Translations under genes and position numbers: made by a program
DNA from: CAWEYO01 sp963813315
GTDB lineage: Bacteria > Pseudomonadota > Alphaproteobacteria > Rhizobiales > Rhizobiaceae
DNA: 64,000 nt
Direction of reading: 5' to 3'
Assembly: GCA_963813315.1 (NCBI GenBank)
Contig: CAWEYO010000005.1
Span: 62,001-126,000, forward strand
Part shown: piece after piece, positions 17,931-28,453 of the stretch
Position numbering within the stretch: the stretch's first letter is position 1
Layout: the number at the start of each line of letters is the position of its first letter
Notes under the pieces: generated by a model
Database searches by the model: none
Told to the model about the DNA's origin: nothing
What the model saw: only the letters and a program-made list of their open reading frames with translations

Positions 17931-20090
17931 CGACGACGACGCGCCGACGGTGTCGGCGAACCTGCTGGTGCAGCTCGACGACGATGCGCTGCCGGGCGGC
18001 AACGCCGGCGGCGTTGGCGACGTTGACCCCGACACCGCCAACACGAGCGGAACGCTGGCGCACAGCTATGGCGCCGACGGTGCCGGCACGACGCTGCTGA
18101 CGACGGCGGGCAGTGTCCTGCCGGCCGGTTTCACGGCGGCGGTCAGCAATGGCGGGCAGACGCTGACGATCAGCCAGGGTGCGACGGCGGTTCTTCGGAT
18201 CCAGCTCACCAACACGACCTCGGGCGCCTACACGGTCACCCAGCTTGCCGCGATCGATCATCCGGTGGCGGGGACGGAGGACAACCTCCAGTTCACGGTC
18301 AACTACGTGGCCACCGACGGCGACGGCGACACGGCGACCGGCTCGCTGTCGATCGACGTCGACGACGACACGCCGACGATCGGCACGACAGGGGCGAGCC
18401 CGACGCTGATCGTCGACGAAACCAATCTGGTCGCCAATGCGAGCGCCGGCTTTGCGACGGCATTCACGCCGTCCTTCGGCGCCGACGGCGCCGGCACGGT
18501 CGGCTATGCGCTGGGCGTGGTTGCGGGTCCGTCGGGTCTTGTCGACACGGCGACCGGCGAGGCGGTGAACCTGGTCCTCAACGGCACGGTGGTCGAAGGG
18601 CGGACGGAGACCACCGACGCGCTCGTGTTCACGGTTTCGGTCACTGCCGCCGGGTGTTGTGACGCTCAACCAGATACGTGCGGTGGAGCATCCCGATACG
18701 ACCAATCCGGACGATGCGGTGACGCTGTCTGCGGCCAATCTGATAACGCTGACGGGGACGGTCACGGACGGGGACGGCGACAGCGCCTCTGCGGTCCTCA
18801 GCATCGGTCAAAACCTGAGCTTCGAGGATGACGGTCCGTTGGTGTCGGCGAACGCGACGGTGCAGCTCGACGACGATGCGCTCGGGCGGCAACGCCGGCG
18901 GCGTTGGCGACGTCCCCCCGACACCGCCAACACGAGCGGAACGCTGGCGCACAGCTATGGCGCCGACGGTGCCGGCACGACGCTGCTGACGCGGCGGGCT
19001 GTCCTGCCGGCCGGTTTCACGGCGGCGGTGAGCGATGACGGGCTGACGCTGACGATCAGCCAGGGTGCACGGCGGTTCTTCTGATCCAGCTCGACCGACG
19101 CCACCTCGGGCGCCTACACGGTCACCCAGCTTGCCGCGATCGATCATCCGCTGGCGGGGACGGAGGACAACCTCCAGTTCACGGTCAACTACGTGGCCAC
19201 CGACGGCGACGGCGATACGGCGACCGGTTCGCTGTCGATCGACGTCGACGACGACACGCCGACGGTGTCGGCGAACCTGCTGGTGCAGCTCGACGACGAT
19301 GCGCTGACGGGCGGCAACGCCGGCGGCGCTGGCGACGTCACCCCCGACACCGCCAACACGAGCGGGACGCTGGCGCACAGCTATGGCGCCGACGGTGCCG
19401 GCACGACGCTGCTGACGACGGCGGGCAATGTCCTGCCGGCCGGTTTCACGGCGGCGGTGAGCAATGGCGGGCAGACGCTGACGATCAGCCAGGGTGCGTG
19501 ACGGCGGTTCTTCGGATCCAGCTCGACCGACACCACCTCGGGCGCCTACACGGTCACCCAGCTTGCCGCGATCGATCATCCGGCTGGCGGGGACGGAGGA
19601 CAACCTCCAGTTCACGGTCAACTACGTGGCCACCGACGGCGACGGCGACACGGCGACCGGTTCGCTGTCGATCGACGTCGACGACGACACGCCGACGGTG
19701 TCGGCGAACCTGACTGGTGCAGCTCGACGACGATGCGCTGACGGGCGGCAATCGCCGGCGGCGTTGGCGACGTCGCCCCCGACACCGCCAACACGAGCGG
19801 AACGCTGGCGCACAGCTATGGCGCCGACGGTGCCGGCACGACGCTGCTGACGACGGCGGGCATGTCCTGCCGGCCGGCTTCACGGCGGCGGTGAGCAATG
19901 GCGGGCAGACGCTGACGATCAGCCAGGGTGCGTACGGCGGTTCTTCGGATCCAGCTGACCGACACCACCTCGGGCGCCTACACGGTCACCCAGCTTGCCG
20001 CGATCGACCACCCGGCTGGCGGGGACGGAGGACAACCTCCAGTTCACGGTCAACTACGTGGCCACCGAATCAACGTCGACGACGACACGC
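17931..20090. repeat. tandem about 430-bp coding repeats of the adhesin
   Basis: Five nearly identical units begin with ACGGTGTCGGCGAACCTG or a variant (about 17949, 18840, 19260, 19696) and contain LAHSYGADGAGTTLL, LTISQGA, AIDHP, EDNLQFTVNYVATDGDGDT. One more divergent unit (18390-18830) interrupts them. The DNA identity between the 19.2, 19.7 and 20.0 kb units is nearly complete, which suggests recent amplification, and the small indels between units are inconsistent with one working frame. Confidence 0.8.
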
Positions 20091-22159
20091 CGATTGCGAA
20101 CCCTGTCGCGAAATCCCTCACGGAGACTGGGGGCGGCAACACCAATGTTCTGCTGGTCCTCGACGTGTCCGGCAGCATGGGCGATCAATCGGGGTTGACG
20201 GGTCTTGACCGGCTGGATGTGATGAAGGCCGCCGTTTTCGAGTTGCTCGAACTCTATGATGCGGTTGGAGAGGTAAGGGTTCAGATCGCTGTATTCTCGA
20301 GCAATGCAACGGTAGCATCTTCAACGTGGATGACTGTCGCCCAGGCTAAAGCCTACGTTCTTCAACTCACCGAGGGCGGCGCCACGGACTACGATGCAGC
20401 GATCGCGGCTGCCCAGCAGGCCTTCGGCACTCCTGGCAAGATAGACGGCGCACAGAACGTTCTCTATTTCCTTTCCGACGGTGAGCCAACTGAGGGCGGC
20501 GGCATTTCGCCTGGGGAGGAGGCTGGCTGGACGAGCTTCGTGAATTCCAACGATATCAACGCCTATGCGTATGGCATGGGTGGCGGCGTAAGCCCTAGCG
20601 CGCTCAATCCGCTCGCCTACGACGGAAGGGGTGCCGGCACAAACCGAGACGCTGAAGTCATAACGGACCTGGACCAGTTGGACGTAGTGCTCGCGGGCTC
20701 AGTCATTCAACCCGCTAGCGGCAATATTCTCACCGAAGGAAGTCCCGCCAGCTCTTTCGGCGCCGATGGAGGTCATGTCCAGTCGATCACCTACGGCACT
20801 CAGACATTTTTATGGAACCCTGCGACCAACACCATCTCGGTGGTGGGTTCCGGATCGGCCACAGCTTCAATCAACGCCGATCATGTTTTAACAATTGTCA
20901 CAGCCGCGCAAGGCACCCTTGCCATAGACCTGGACAACGGCAACTACACATTTACCCCTCCTGCTCAAATCACGTCGAGCCAGGTTGCGCAGTTCAGCTT
21001 CGAGCTGACCGACCGGGATGGTGATGTTGCGTCCAGCACTCTGGGCTTCGTTCTTAGTAATTTCGACCTGCCGCCGGTAGTTCGGGACGATCGTGTTCTT
21101 ACCAATGTGAACGGGGATGGCGCCAGCATCGTCATTCCAACTTTCGCTCTGCTCTACAATGACGGTGATCCGGACGGGCAGGCTGTCTTCGTGACAGCGG
21201 TAGGACCTGCCGACAGCGGCACCGTCACCCTCGCCAACGGCAATGTGACTTTTGTCGATGGAAGCACCAGCGACAACGGCGGCTCGTTCGCTTATGAGGG
21301 CTCGACGGTCTTGCCGGCCGCGACCGATCCCGGCTTCGTTCTGGTCAATCGCGACCAAGAGAACCAGCAGCAGCTAGATGGCACAGGTCTCGATGACATC
21401 CTCATCGGCCGGAACGTCGACGACATACTTATAGGGTATGAGGGCAAAGACGTTCTGATCGCTTACGGCGGCGACGACGTCCTCGTCGGAGGTCCGGACG
21501 ACGATCTCCTTGTGGGCGGCGAAGGAAGTGATCAGTTCCGCCTGAGATCCAACACAGGCGCGGACAGGGTGTCCGACTATGCTGACAACGTGGACAAGAT
21601 CGCCTTCCTCGACACGGGTAACAACAACAACGGAAGCGTCAATTTCGGCAACACCAACGGCAACTCGACGGGAAACACTCTCAACGCAAGCGACTTTGAC
21701 GAGCGCACCTCCATTACAAACATCCAAGCTGCCGATGATCAGCAGGTTGTCCGGATCAATGCGGCTCAGACGACTGACCAGATCACCGGTGGTATCGGTG
21801 GCAATGGTTCGAATCTCTACGTCTTCGTGTTCAACTCGACGACCGAACGCGGTGAAATTTGGTTCGATACCAACTGGAGCGACGTCGGCTCGCGGGTGAA
21901 AATCGCTACTTTCGACAACATCACTACGCTGGCGCAGCTCAACGCGATCACGGCATCGGACATAGTTGTAACCAACAACGCCCAGGGATTCTCGACACCG
22001 GCGCCGCCGCCCTCGTCGGAGGTGCCCGGGGACCCGCCGCTGCCACCTGACCCTACGGCGACGACTCCCGCCGAGACAACTGCCGCCGATTTTTCGATTG
22101 CCAGCATGTTGACTGCAGACGGCCAAGCGGAGCCTTCGAGCTTGGTTGCCAGTGGTGTC

Positions 22160-22560
22160 GCCACAAGCGCGCTCGAATCGACTTCCAGCTCGGATTCGGG
22201 AGCAGTGCCCGACAGCGGCCAAACCGGAGGCGTCGATCCCTCGCTCGCGAATGCCGTCGGCGCAAGCGATGCAGGTGAGCCGTCGAGCCCGGCTGCCAAC
22301 GGCATGACCGGCATAGCCGCCACGACCGCGCTCGAATCGACTTCCAGCTCGGATTCGGGAGCAGTGCCCGACGGCGGTCAAGCCGGCGCCATCGATCCCG
22401 TGCTTACGAACGCGGTCGGCGGAAGCGACGCCGGGGAGCCTTCGAGCCCGGCTACAAACGGCATGACGGGCATTGCCGCCACGACCGCGCTCGAATTCGA
22501 CTGCCGACGCGGATTCGAGCGACCCGCCCGACAGCGGCCAAACCGGAGGCGTCGGCCCCT
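22160..22560. repeat. tandem about 161-bp serine/alanine-rich repeats of the adhesin
   Basis: Units start with GCGCTCGAATCGACTTCCAG near 22166 and 22328, and in altered form near 22488. They encode the about 54-residue pattern ALESTSSSDSGAVPD ... ANAVGxSDAGEPSSP. The third carries an extra T (GAATTC at 22493-22498 where GAATCG is expected). Soon after, at 22690-22765, a 13-codon unit (DGVSLAIDAxAVA) is duplicated, with one extra A at 22728. Confidence 0.7.
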
Positions 22561-23242
22561 TGATGCTTTCGGCAGCCGCAGTAAGCGACTTTCTCGCTGA
22601 CTTGGTGCAGGAGCAGGGTATGCCGGACCTGTCGGATCTGTTGGTTTCGCTGGGCAAAATCCAGCAATCTGCCGACACTGTGGCAGACGGCGTCAGTTTG
22701 GCGATAGACGCCAATGCCGTTGCGGATAGGCGTCAGTCTGGCGATAGACGCCACTGCTGTCGCTGACGGCGCGGAAAACCTCGGTGCCGACATCACCGAA
22801 CTGATCGCCGACTACACGCAAGACCAGGACCCGATCGATATTTCGGACGTGCTCGCCTCGCTCATCCCCGGCGCGCCGACGACCGGCAGCGAAGCCGACG
22901 CCGTTATCAACCTGTCCAACGACGGAACGACCACCACGATATCCATCGATACCGACGGCACCGGTCCGGGTACCACGTTCTCGGAAGTGGCGACGTTCAA
23001 CGGCGTTGTCACCCAGATCAACATTCTCTTTGACGATTCTCAGCAGCAAGCGGCCGTGACCTGAGCGAGTCAGCCCGCGCAATTCATTACGATCAGCGAC
23101 CCGGCAGGGGCGGATGCCTGCCGTTCGCCTGTCCGGCACAGGCGCGGCGCCCGCGGGTGTGGCTCCAGCTTGCAAGCGCGTTGGAGACCGCTACAGTCGG
23201 CTCCGATACCGACATCCGGAAAGCAAATCTCAGGAGCACCTC

Positions 23243-24040
23243 ATGAACAGTTTGAAGCTTTCGCTCGCCGGCCTCCTTGCGTTCATCCTCATTCCGATCG
23301 CGGCATTTGCGCAGGCGCTGCCCGATCTCGGCGGAAAAGCGGTGGTGGTGGTCACTGAGAACGCGTATCCGCCGCTGCAGTTCGTCGATCCCAAGACCGG
23401 CAAGCAGATCGGCTGGGAATATGATGCGATGAACGAAATCGCCAAGCGGCTGAATTTCAAGGTCGAATACCAGAATACGAGCTGGGATGCGATGATCCAG
23501 GCGGTCTCCGACGGGCAGTATCAGATCGGTATGACCGGCATTACCATCAAGGAAGAACGCAAGGAAAAGGTCGACTTCTCGGACCCCTACATGAGGTCCG
23601 AAATGTTCATGCTTGTGCGCGGTGATGAAAGCCGCTTCACCGACGCCAAGAGCTTCGCCGAATTCAAGGAGGGGTTGGTGGGCGCGCAGGCAGGCACGAC
23701 ACCCTTCTACGTCGCCGTTTACAACGTGCTCGACGGCAACGAGCAGAACCCGCGCATCAAGCTTTTCGAAACATTCGGTGCGTCAGTCCAGGCTCTGAAG
23801 AGCGGTGATGTGGATGTGGTGCTCACCGATGGTACAGCCGGCAAAGGGTATGTCGATGCATCGAATGGCGGCCTGAAGCTCGTCGGCGGTCCGCTCGGTA
23901 CCGAGGACTTCGGCTTCATCTTCCAGAAGGGCTCCGATCTTGTGGCGCCGATCAACGCGGCAATTGCCGCGCTCAAGGCGGACGGCACCATCGACGCGCT
24001 GAATAAGAAGTGGTTCCTCGACTACAAGATGGGACAGTAG
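23243..24040 (+). CDS. amino-acid ABC transporter substrate-binding protein (family 3)
   Basis: A 265-residue periplasmic protein with a clear signal peptide (residues 1-24, LAGLLAFILIPIAAFAQA). The SBP family 3 core follows: TENAYPPLQFVDPKTGKQIGWEYDAMNEIAKRL near the start, GMTGITIKEERKEKVDFSDPY near residue 100 (the ligand-binding signature) and a C-terminal LKADGTIDALNKKWF. ATG 23243 has a CAGGAG ribosome site. It delivers a polar amino acid to the permease 139 bp downstream. The ligand cannot be read from sequence. The gene starts 178 bp after the ruined adhesin and appears intact. Confidence 0.92.
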   Translation: MNSLKLSLAGLLAFILIPIAAFAQALPDLGGKAVVVVTENAYPPLQFVDPKTGKQIGWEYDAMNEIAKRLNFKVEYQNTSWDAMIQAVSDGQYQIGMTGITIKEERKEKVDFSDPYMRSEMFMLVRGDESRFTDAKSFAEFKEGLVGAQAGTTPFYVAVYNVLDGNEQNPRIKLFETFGASVQALKSGDVDVVLTDGTAGKGYVDASNGGLKLVGGPLGTEDFGFIFQKGSDLVAPINAAIAALKADGTIDALNKKWFLDYKMGQ

Positions 24041-24179
24041 TGGCAGGCGGCGACGAATACCCATCCCCTTGCGGGAAGGGTCGTTCCGGGGGAGCGGAGG
24101 GGACGAAAGCGGCTTCCGCTGCAAGGGGCAGGGTCAGGGCGGCGCGGAATATCCCAGCGTTTCGCCTTGCCGCCGCCTG

Positions 24180-24998
24180 ATGCCGGCGCCGTCCCCAGCC
24201 TCCGTCGCAAACAGGGAATTCCCCTGGTGGCTGGCCGCCGCCGTGGCGATTGCACTGACGGTCGCGCTGTTCATCGCTGCGAGCGATGTCTACGCACAAG
24301 TCTTCTCCGTGGTAGCAAAGGGGATCGGCATCACGGTTTTCGTCACGCTGGTCGCCTTCGCGCTTGCGTCGGCGCTCGGCCTCGCGATCGCCCTTATGGG
24401 ACTTTCCGATTTCGCGTGGCTGCGCCAGATCGCGCGATTCTATGTCGAGATCATACGCGGCATTCCTATGCTGGTGCTGCTATTCTGGATCGCATTCGTG
24501 GGTGCGCCCGCTATCGTAACGGCCTGGAACGCGGTTACGTCGCCGCTGCAGTCGGCGGGCTACCTGGGCCCATTTCAGGTGCGCGACGTATCCCTGCTCT
24601 GGCGCGCGATCATCGCCCTGATGATCGGCTATTCTGCCTTCGTATCGGAAGTATTCCGCGCTGGCATCCAGGCGGTTGACCCCGGGCAGGTAGAGGCCGC
24701 AAAGGCGCTCGGTCTCAACCGATACCGCCGCTTCCGGCACATTGTCGGGCCGCAGGCTATCCGAACAATCCTGCCGCCGCTCGGCAACGACTTCATCGCG
24801 ATGGTCAAGGATTCGTCTTTGGTCTCGGTGCTCGGTGTCGCCGACATTACGCAGATGGGCAAGATCTACGCCTCGGGATCGTTTCGGTTTTTCGAGACGT
24901 ATTCTATCGTTGCCTATATCTATTTGATCCTCACCGTCGGCCTGTCGTTGGGACTGAGGGCGTTGGAACGGCGGATGCGCAGGGGGTACGAAGGATGA
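24180..24998 (+). CDS. amino-acid ABC transporter permease (HisM/ArtQ-like)
   Basis: A 272-residue inner-membrane protein with a cytoplasmic N-terminus, about five or six helices and the HisM-type region FYVEIIRGIPMLVLLFWI. The EAA loop is clear (VEAAKALGLNRYRRFRHIVGPQA near residue 180-200), where the ATPase would dock. It is in line with the binding-protein gene. The expected ATP-binding gene does not follow. At the stop an ATG overlaps (ATGA, 24995) and opens only about 35 codons (MSGHRLSKALVFPP...) before a stop, which might be the remnant of the missing gene. The ATPase must come from elsewhere or the system is incomplete. Confidence 0.9.
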   Translation: MPAPSPASVANREFPWWLAAAVAIALTVALFIAASDVYAQVFSVVAKGIGITVFVTLVAFALASALGLAIALMGLSDFAWLRQIARFYVEIIRGIPMLVLLFWIAFVGAPAIVTAWNAVTSPLQSAGYLGPFQVRDVSLLWRAIIALMIGYSAFVSEVFRAGIQAVDPGQVEAAKALGLNRYRRFRHIVGPQAIRTILPPLGNDFIAMVKDSSLVSVLGVADITQMGKIYASGSFRFFETYSIVAYIYLILTVGLSLGLRALERRMRRGYEG

Positions 24999-25046
24999 GC
25001 GGCCATCGACTGAGCAAGGCGCTCGTCTTCCCACCGTTCGTGCGAC

Positions 25047-25439
25047 CTACTCCTCAAAGCGACCCGTGGCGTCACGATCGCGGTCGTATCGTCTCGTGAG
25101 CGGAAACGGCGGCAACCAGGACTCGCGACGGACGATCCAGCTTTCGTAGGTTGGCATCAGTTGGTCAGGGACATCCAGGGATCCTAGGTTCACTTCGATT
25201 TCGTCTGCGCTGCGTGCGAAAATGGACGAGCCGCAGCGGGGACAGAAAAACCGCCCGGCGTAGTCGCGTGTTTCGCCATTGATCGTCACCGCATCCTGAG
25301 GGAACACCGCGGAAGCGTGAAATAGGGCCCCATGATGCTTGCGGCAGTCGAGACAGTGGCAAAGGCCGACCCGGTATGGGAGTCCCGACGCCACAATTCG
25401 GACGTTGCCGCACAGGCAACCGCCGGTAAATCGGTCCAT
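25047..25439 (-). CDS. GFA family zinc protein, second copy
   Basis: A 130-residue GFA/CENP-V-fold protein: GGCLCGNVRIVASG, LCHCLDCRKHHGA and FCPRCGSSIF give the complete set of zinc ligands. ATG 25439 follows GAGGAG. It is only loosely similar to the GFA protein at 7345-7761 and probably has a different origin. It converges on the permease gene, with a 48-bp gap. A family-A repeat begins 16 bp upstream of its start codon, so its promoter lies within or beyond that repeat. Substrate is unknown. Confidence 0.88.
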   Translation of the reverse strand: MDRFTGGCLCGNVRIVASGLPYRVGLCHCLDCRKHHGALFHASAVFPQDAVTINGETRDYAGRFFCPRCGSSIFARSADEIEVNLGSLDVPDQLMPTYESWIVRRESWLPPFPLTRRYDRDRDATGRFEE

Positions 25440-25454
25440 GTTGCGTCTCCTCTG

Positions 25455-25560
25455 GAGCGGCGGACACTTTTACGGAATCGGCGCTACCGCTGCATCTCTT
25501 TGTTTGAGCATCGGATTTTTCCCGAAACCGGTTCCTTCAGGCGATGCCGGTCCGACCTGA
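25455..25560. repeat. MITE-like intergenic repeat, family A (copy 2)
   Basis: Begins GGAGCGGCGGACAC and includes TTTGTTTGAGCATCGG and CCCGAAACCGGTTCC. The right half has decayed (CAGGCGATGCCGG). It fills the space between the GFA gene and the PBP gene. Confidence 0.7.
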
Positions 25561-25573
25561 ATCTCGATGCACG

Positions 25574-27784
25574 CTAATCATTGCCCAGTATCACGTCGAG
25601 TATCGACGTTTGGCGTTTGACGTTTGACCCGCCCACGTCGGCGGGAGGCACTGGGCGGCGAATCGAGGCTGTGTTGTCCGGCTGCTCAGGCCCGATGCCG
25701 GCCTCTGCTTGCCCGGCGGGCTGCTGCCTGCGGACCGCCAGCGGCCGCGCGGGCTCGGGGCTGCTTGCGTTCATCGCCGGATCCGGTGCGCTTGCCTTCC
25801 CCTGCGGCAGGCGCTCCCAGGTGCCGGGCAGGCTTGCGACCGGCACACCCTCATGCGCGGCAACCATGAACTCGTGCCAGACAAGCACCGGCAGCGAACC
25901 GCCGGTGATGTTCTTCGTCGCCTGCGCATTGTCATTGCCGAACCAGACGCCGGTGGTCAGGTTGGCCGTGTAGCCGACGAACCAGGCGTCGCGCGAATTC
26001 TGGGTGGTTCCCGTCTTGCCGGCCGCCGGCCGCCCGAATGCGGCATTGCGGGCAGTCCCTGTCTCGATCGTCTCAGCCATCATGGCGTTCATCATGCCGA
26101 CGACTTCCGGATCGAGGACGCGCGCATAGCCGCCAGGCACATTTTCGTAGAGAATCTCGCCGGAAGCCGTAGTCACCCGCTGCACGAAATGCACTTCCGG
26201 CCTGAAACCGCCATTGGCGAGGGGTACGTAGGCCGCCGTCAGTTCGAGCGGCGTCACTTCCGAGGTCCCGAGCGCTATCGACGTGTTGGCCTCAAGGTTC
26301 GATTCGATTCCCATGCGGTGCGCCACTTCGACCACAGCATCGGGACCGACTTCCATCGCCAGTTGGGCCGCAACGGAGTTCAGCGACCTGGCAAGTGCGG
26401 TCGCCAGCGTGACCTTGCCGTAATATTTGCCATGGTAGTTTTCCGGGCTCCACTTGCCGATCCTGATCGGCGCGTCGTTGCGGACGCTGTCGGGGGTGCG
26501 GCCTTGCTCGAGCGCCGCCAGGAATACGAATGGCTTGAAGGCGGAACCCGGTTGCCGCCGCGCTTCCGAAGCCCGGTCGAACTGGCTGTCGGCATAGTCC
26601 GCGCCGCCAACCATGGCTCTGATCGCGCCGGAATTGTCGATCGACACCAAAGCGCCCTGCGTGACGTTGAGCTTTTCCCCCTTCTCGCCGATCAGGCGCC
26701 GGATGGATTGCTCGGCAAGCTTCTGCAGGTTCATGTCGACTGTCGTGTCGACGATGATGTCCGCACGCACCTCCCCGATCAGGCCGGGCAGCTCGTCCAT
26801 GATGCGGTCGGCGACGTAGTTTTCCGAACCGGTCCAATAGGAAGACGCTCGCGTCGCCGGTGCGCTCATTGCGGTTGTCAGCTCCTTGTCGCCGATCAGC
26901 TTTTGCTCCCGCATGGCAGCCAGCACAAGTTGCGCGCGCCGCTCCGCCGCTTCGGGATCGCGCGCCGGCGACAGCCGCGATGGCGCCTTGAGCAGCCCGG
27001 CCAGAAGCGCCGCTTCGGAAAGCGTCACATCGCGCGCGGACTTTCCAAAATAGCGGCGCGACGCCGCCTCCACGCCGTAGGAACCTGAACCGAAATAGAC
27101 GCGGTTCAGATACATCTCCAGAATCTGGTCCTTGGTGTATTTTTGCTCGAGCCACAGCGCGAGAAGCACCTCCTGCACTTTGCGCTCAACGGTGCGCTCG
27201 GGTTTGAGGAACAGGTTCTTGGCAAGCTGCTGCGTCAGCGTCGACCCGCCCTGGGAAACCCGGCCCCGCATCACGTTCTCGACCGCGGCGCGCGCGAGGC
27301 CGAGCGGATCGACGCCGAAATGTGAATAGAACCGGCGGTCCTCAATGGCAGTGACCGCCTGTGGAATGTAAGGCGACATCTCGTGCAAGCCGAGTGCCTC
27401 CCCGCCGGTCAGCCCACGATTGGCGATCAGCTTGCCCTCCACAGAAACGATCTTCACGTTTGGCGGACGATTGGGGATCGTCCACGTGGTGGCGCTCGGC
27501 ATCTGCGCGCCGTAATAGGCGATGACGCCGCCGCCGGCGATGCCTGCCCAGATGGCCAGGACAAAGGCCCAGTACGAGAGTCGTCCAAGCGAGCTCAGCA
27601 GGCCGGGGTGCTTGCGGCGGCGCTTCGAGGCCCGCGATTTGGAGGGTTTGCGCTTTCCGCGGGGCTTGCGATTGGAGGGCACGACACGATCCTCCTCGCT
27701 TACCGAAAAGCTGGACGACGCCCGCGGTCCGGCCATTCCGTCAAAGGTCGGCTCGATCCGTCTGTTCCTGTCACGGCTTGCCAT
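25574..27784 (-). CDS. class A penicillin-binding protein (PBP1A family)
   Basis: A 736-residue bifunctional peptidoglycan synthase. A basic cytoplasmic tail (residues 1-65) precedes one transmembrane helix (about 68-92). The glycosyltransferase domain carries EDRRFYSHFGVDP (catalytic Glu148), QGGSTLTQQLAKN and KYTKDQILEMYLNRVYFG. The transpeptidase domain carries the nucleophile motif SAFK (Ser414), an SLN motif (ARSLNSVAAQ) and KTGTT. A proline-rich C-terminal tail of about 80 residues follows. It acts in the periplasm, anchored to the inner membrane, polymerising and cross-linking peptidoglycan. The gene is single, upstream of a 215-bp spacer. All catalytic motifs are intact. Confidence 0.95.
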   Translation of the reverse strand: MASRDRNRRIEPTFDGMAGPRASSSFSVSEEDRVVPSNRKPRGKRKPSKSRASKRRRKHPGLLSSLGRLSYWAFVLAIWAGIAGGGVIAYYGAQMPSATTWTIPNRPPNVKIVSVEGKLIANRGLTGGEALGLHEMSPYIPQAVTAIEDRRFYSHFGVDPLGLARAAVENVMRGRVSQGGSTLTQQLAKNLFLKPERTVERKVQEVLLALWLEQKYTKDQILEMYLNRVYFGSGSYGVEAASRRYFGKSARDVTLSEAALLAGLLKAPSRLSPARDPEAAERRAQLVLAAMREQKLIGDKELTTAMSAPATRASSYWTGSENYVADRIMDELPGLIGEVRADIIVDTTVDMNLQKLAEQSIRRLIGEKGEKLNVTQGALVSIDNSGAIRAMVGGADYADSQFDRASEARRQPGSAFKPFVFLAALEQGRTPDSVRNDAPIRIGKWSPENYHGKYYGKVTLATALARSLNSVAAQLAMEVGPDAVVEVAHRMGIESNLEANTSIALGTSEVTPLELTAAYVPLANGGFRPEVHFVQRVTTASGEILYENVPGGYARVLDPEVVGMMNAMMAETIETGTARNAAFGRPAAGKTGTTQNSRDAWFVGYTANLTTGVWFGNDNAQATKNITGGSLPVLVWHEFMVAAHEGVPVASLPGTWERLPQGKASAPDPAMNASSPEPARPLAVRRQQPAGQAEAGIGPEQPDNTASIRRPVPPADVGGSNVKRQTSILDVILGND

Positions 27785-28000
27785 TAGGTCCGCCCTGTAT
27801 CCCCGTAGTGCGGCGTCGGGATGAAGACTAAATGCGGCGATTTAAGGAGGGTTTAAGTTTGCCTGCTTTAAGGCCGATCCTGACGTCTCAGGGGCATAGG
27901 CGTCGCCTTCAAGGGATGGAAGGTGGAGGCATCTCGAAACAGGTTCCTGTTTTGGGATCCGATGGCCTGCTATCATGGCACCTGATTCGAGCGGCTCGGT

Positions 28001-28345
28001 ATGCACGCGAGGGGATTGGTAACGCTTCTTGCCGGATTGGCGGCTTCGGGCTGCGGGCAGCTCGGGCCGCTCCGCATTGGGTCTGCCAGCACTGGCATTC
28101 CAGTGGTGGCTGTATTGATGCATCGACCGCCCGGCTCGGTTGACCTCGGGCAGGTAAGCGCAACGACTTGTCTCAACCGGCTGTGGGACAGCCGTCTCGG
28201 CTGGGACGCGGCGCTCGACGCCCTTAAACAGCAAGCGTCGAGCAAAGGCGCGAACGCGCTGGCCGGGCTCCGCTACGAGGAAGCGAGCGTACTGCTCTGC
28301 GCTTCTGCGCTCCAGGTGTCGGGAACCGCCCTGAAATTGCCGTAG
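28001..28345 (+). CDS. probable RcsF-like or Rcs-type lipoprotein, hypothetical
   Basis: A 114-residue protein that starts with a lipoprotein signal peptide (LVTLLAGLAASGC, Cys18) and then contains IPVVAVLMHRPPGSVDLGQVSATTCLNR and a short conserved-looking end (SKGANALAGLRYEEASVLLCASALQVSGTAL). Two cysteines in the mature part could form a disulfide. The DLGxVSATTC..., GANAL and A.. pattern resembles small YaiO/RcsF-like folds, but I am not sure. It probably sits in the outer membrane. No operon partner; it converges with the toxin-antitoxin pair. Start chosen at the ATG just before the signal peptide. Confidence 0.6.
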   Translation: MHARGLVTLLAGLAASGCGQLGPLRIGSASTGIPVVAVLMHRPPGSVDLGQVSATTCLNRLWDSRLGWDAALDALKQQASSKGANALAGLRYEEASVLLCASALQVSGTALKLP

Positions 28346-28453
28346 GCGTGCCCCCGAAAAGTTGCATACTGATAGTGCGAAAAACAATGGAAGTTCGCAC
28401 AATGTAAAAACCCCGACGCGAGGGCAAGGGGTCGAACTATGTTGCAATCCGAG

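Larger units (their letters stand above)
15715..23064 (+). pseudogene. giant VWA/RTX adhesin, type I secreted, multiply frameshifted
   Basis: Domains in order: an N-terminal segment (VHLPSGVSIANIRVSGSDL) typical of the retention region of LapA-like adhesins (15.72-16.2 kb); two T1SS-143/DUF5801-type repeats (16.2-17.15); further Ig-like repeats, including a block of near-identical about 430-bp units (17.9-20.1); a VWA domain with the MIDAS DVSGS (20.13-20.69); another Ig-like region; RTX nonapeptides (GGDDVLVGGPDDDLLVGGEGSD, 21.4-21.56); serine-rich 54-residue repeats (22.16-22.5); and a C-terminal type I secretion target domain (ISDVLASLIPG ... FNGVVTQINILFDD) ending at 23064. At least 15 single-base indels break the frame, mostly in the repeats. 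Upstream it is fused in frame to the broken ABC exporter. Confidence 0.85.

Noticed and set aside
17154..19621. Long antisense frames across the adhesin repeats
   Set aside because: They mirror the repetitive coding DNA (R/V/G-rich, no start signals) and break where the repeat errors lie.
17931..20090. CRISPR-like regular repeats
   Set aside because: Unit length about 430 bp, coding, without short unique spacers. It is a tandem protein repeat.
25709..27088. A 459-residue open frame on the plus strand
   Set aside because: It lies entirely antisense to the PBP1A gene; its composition (His/Arg/Gly-rich) is the usual shadow of a high-GC gene and there is no ribosome site or domain.
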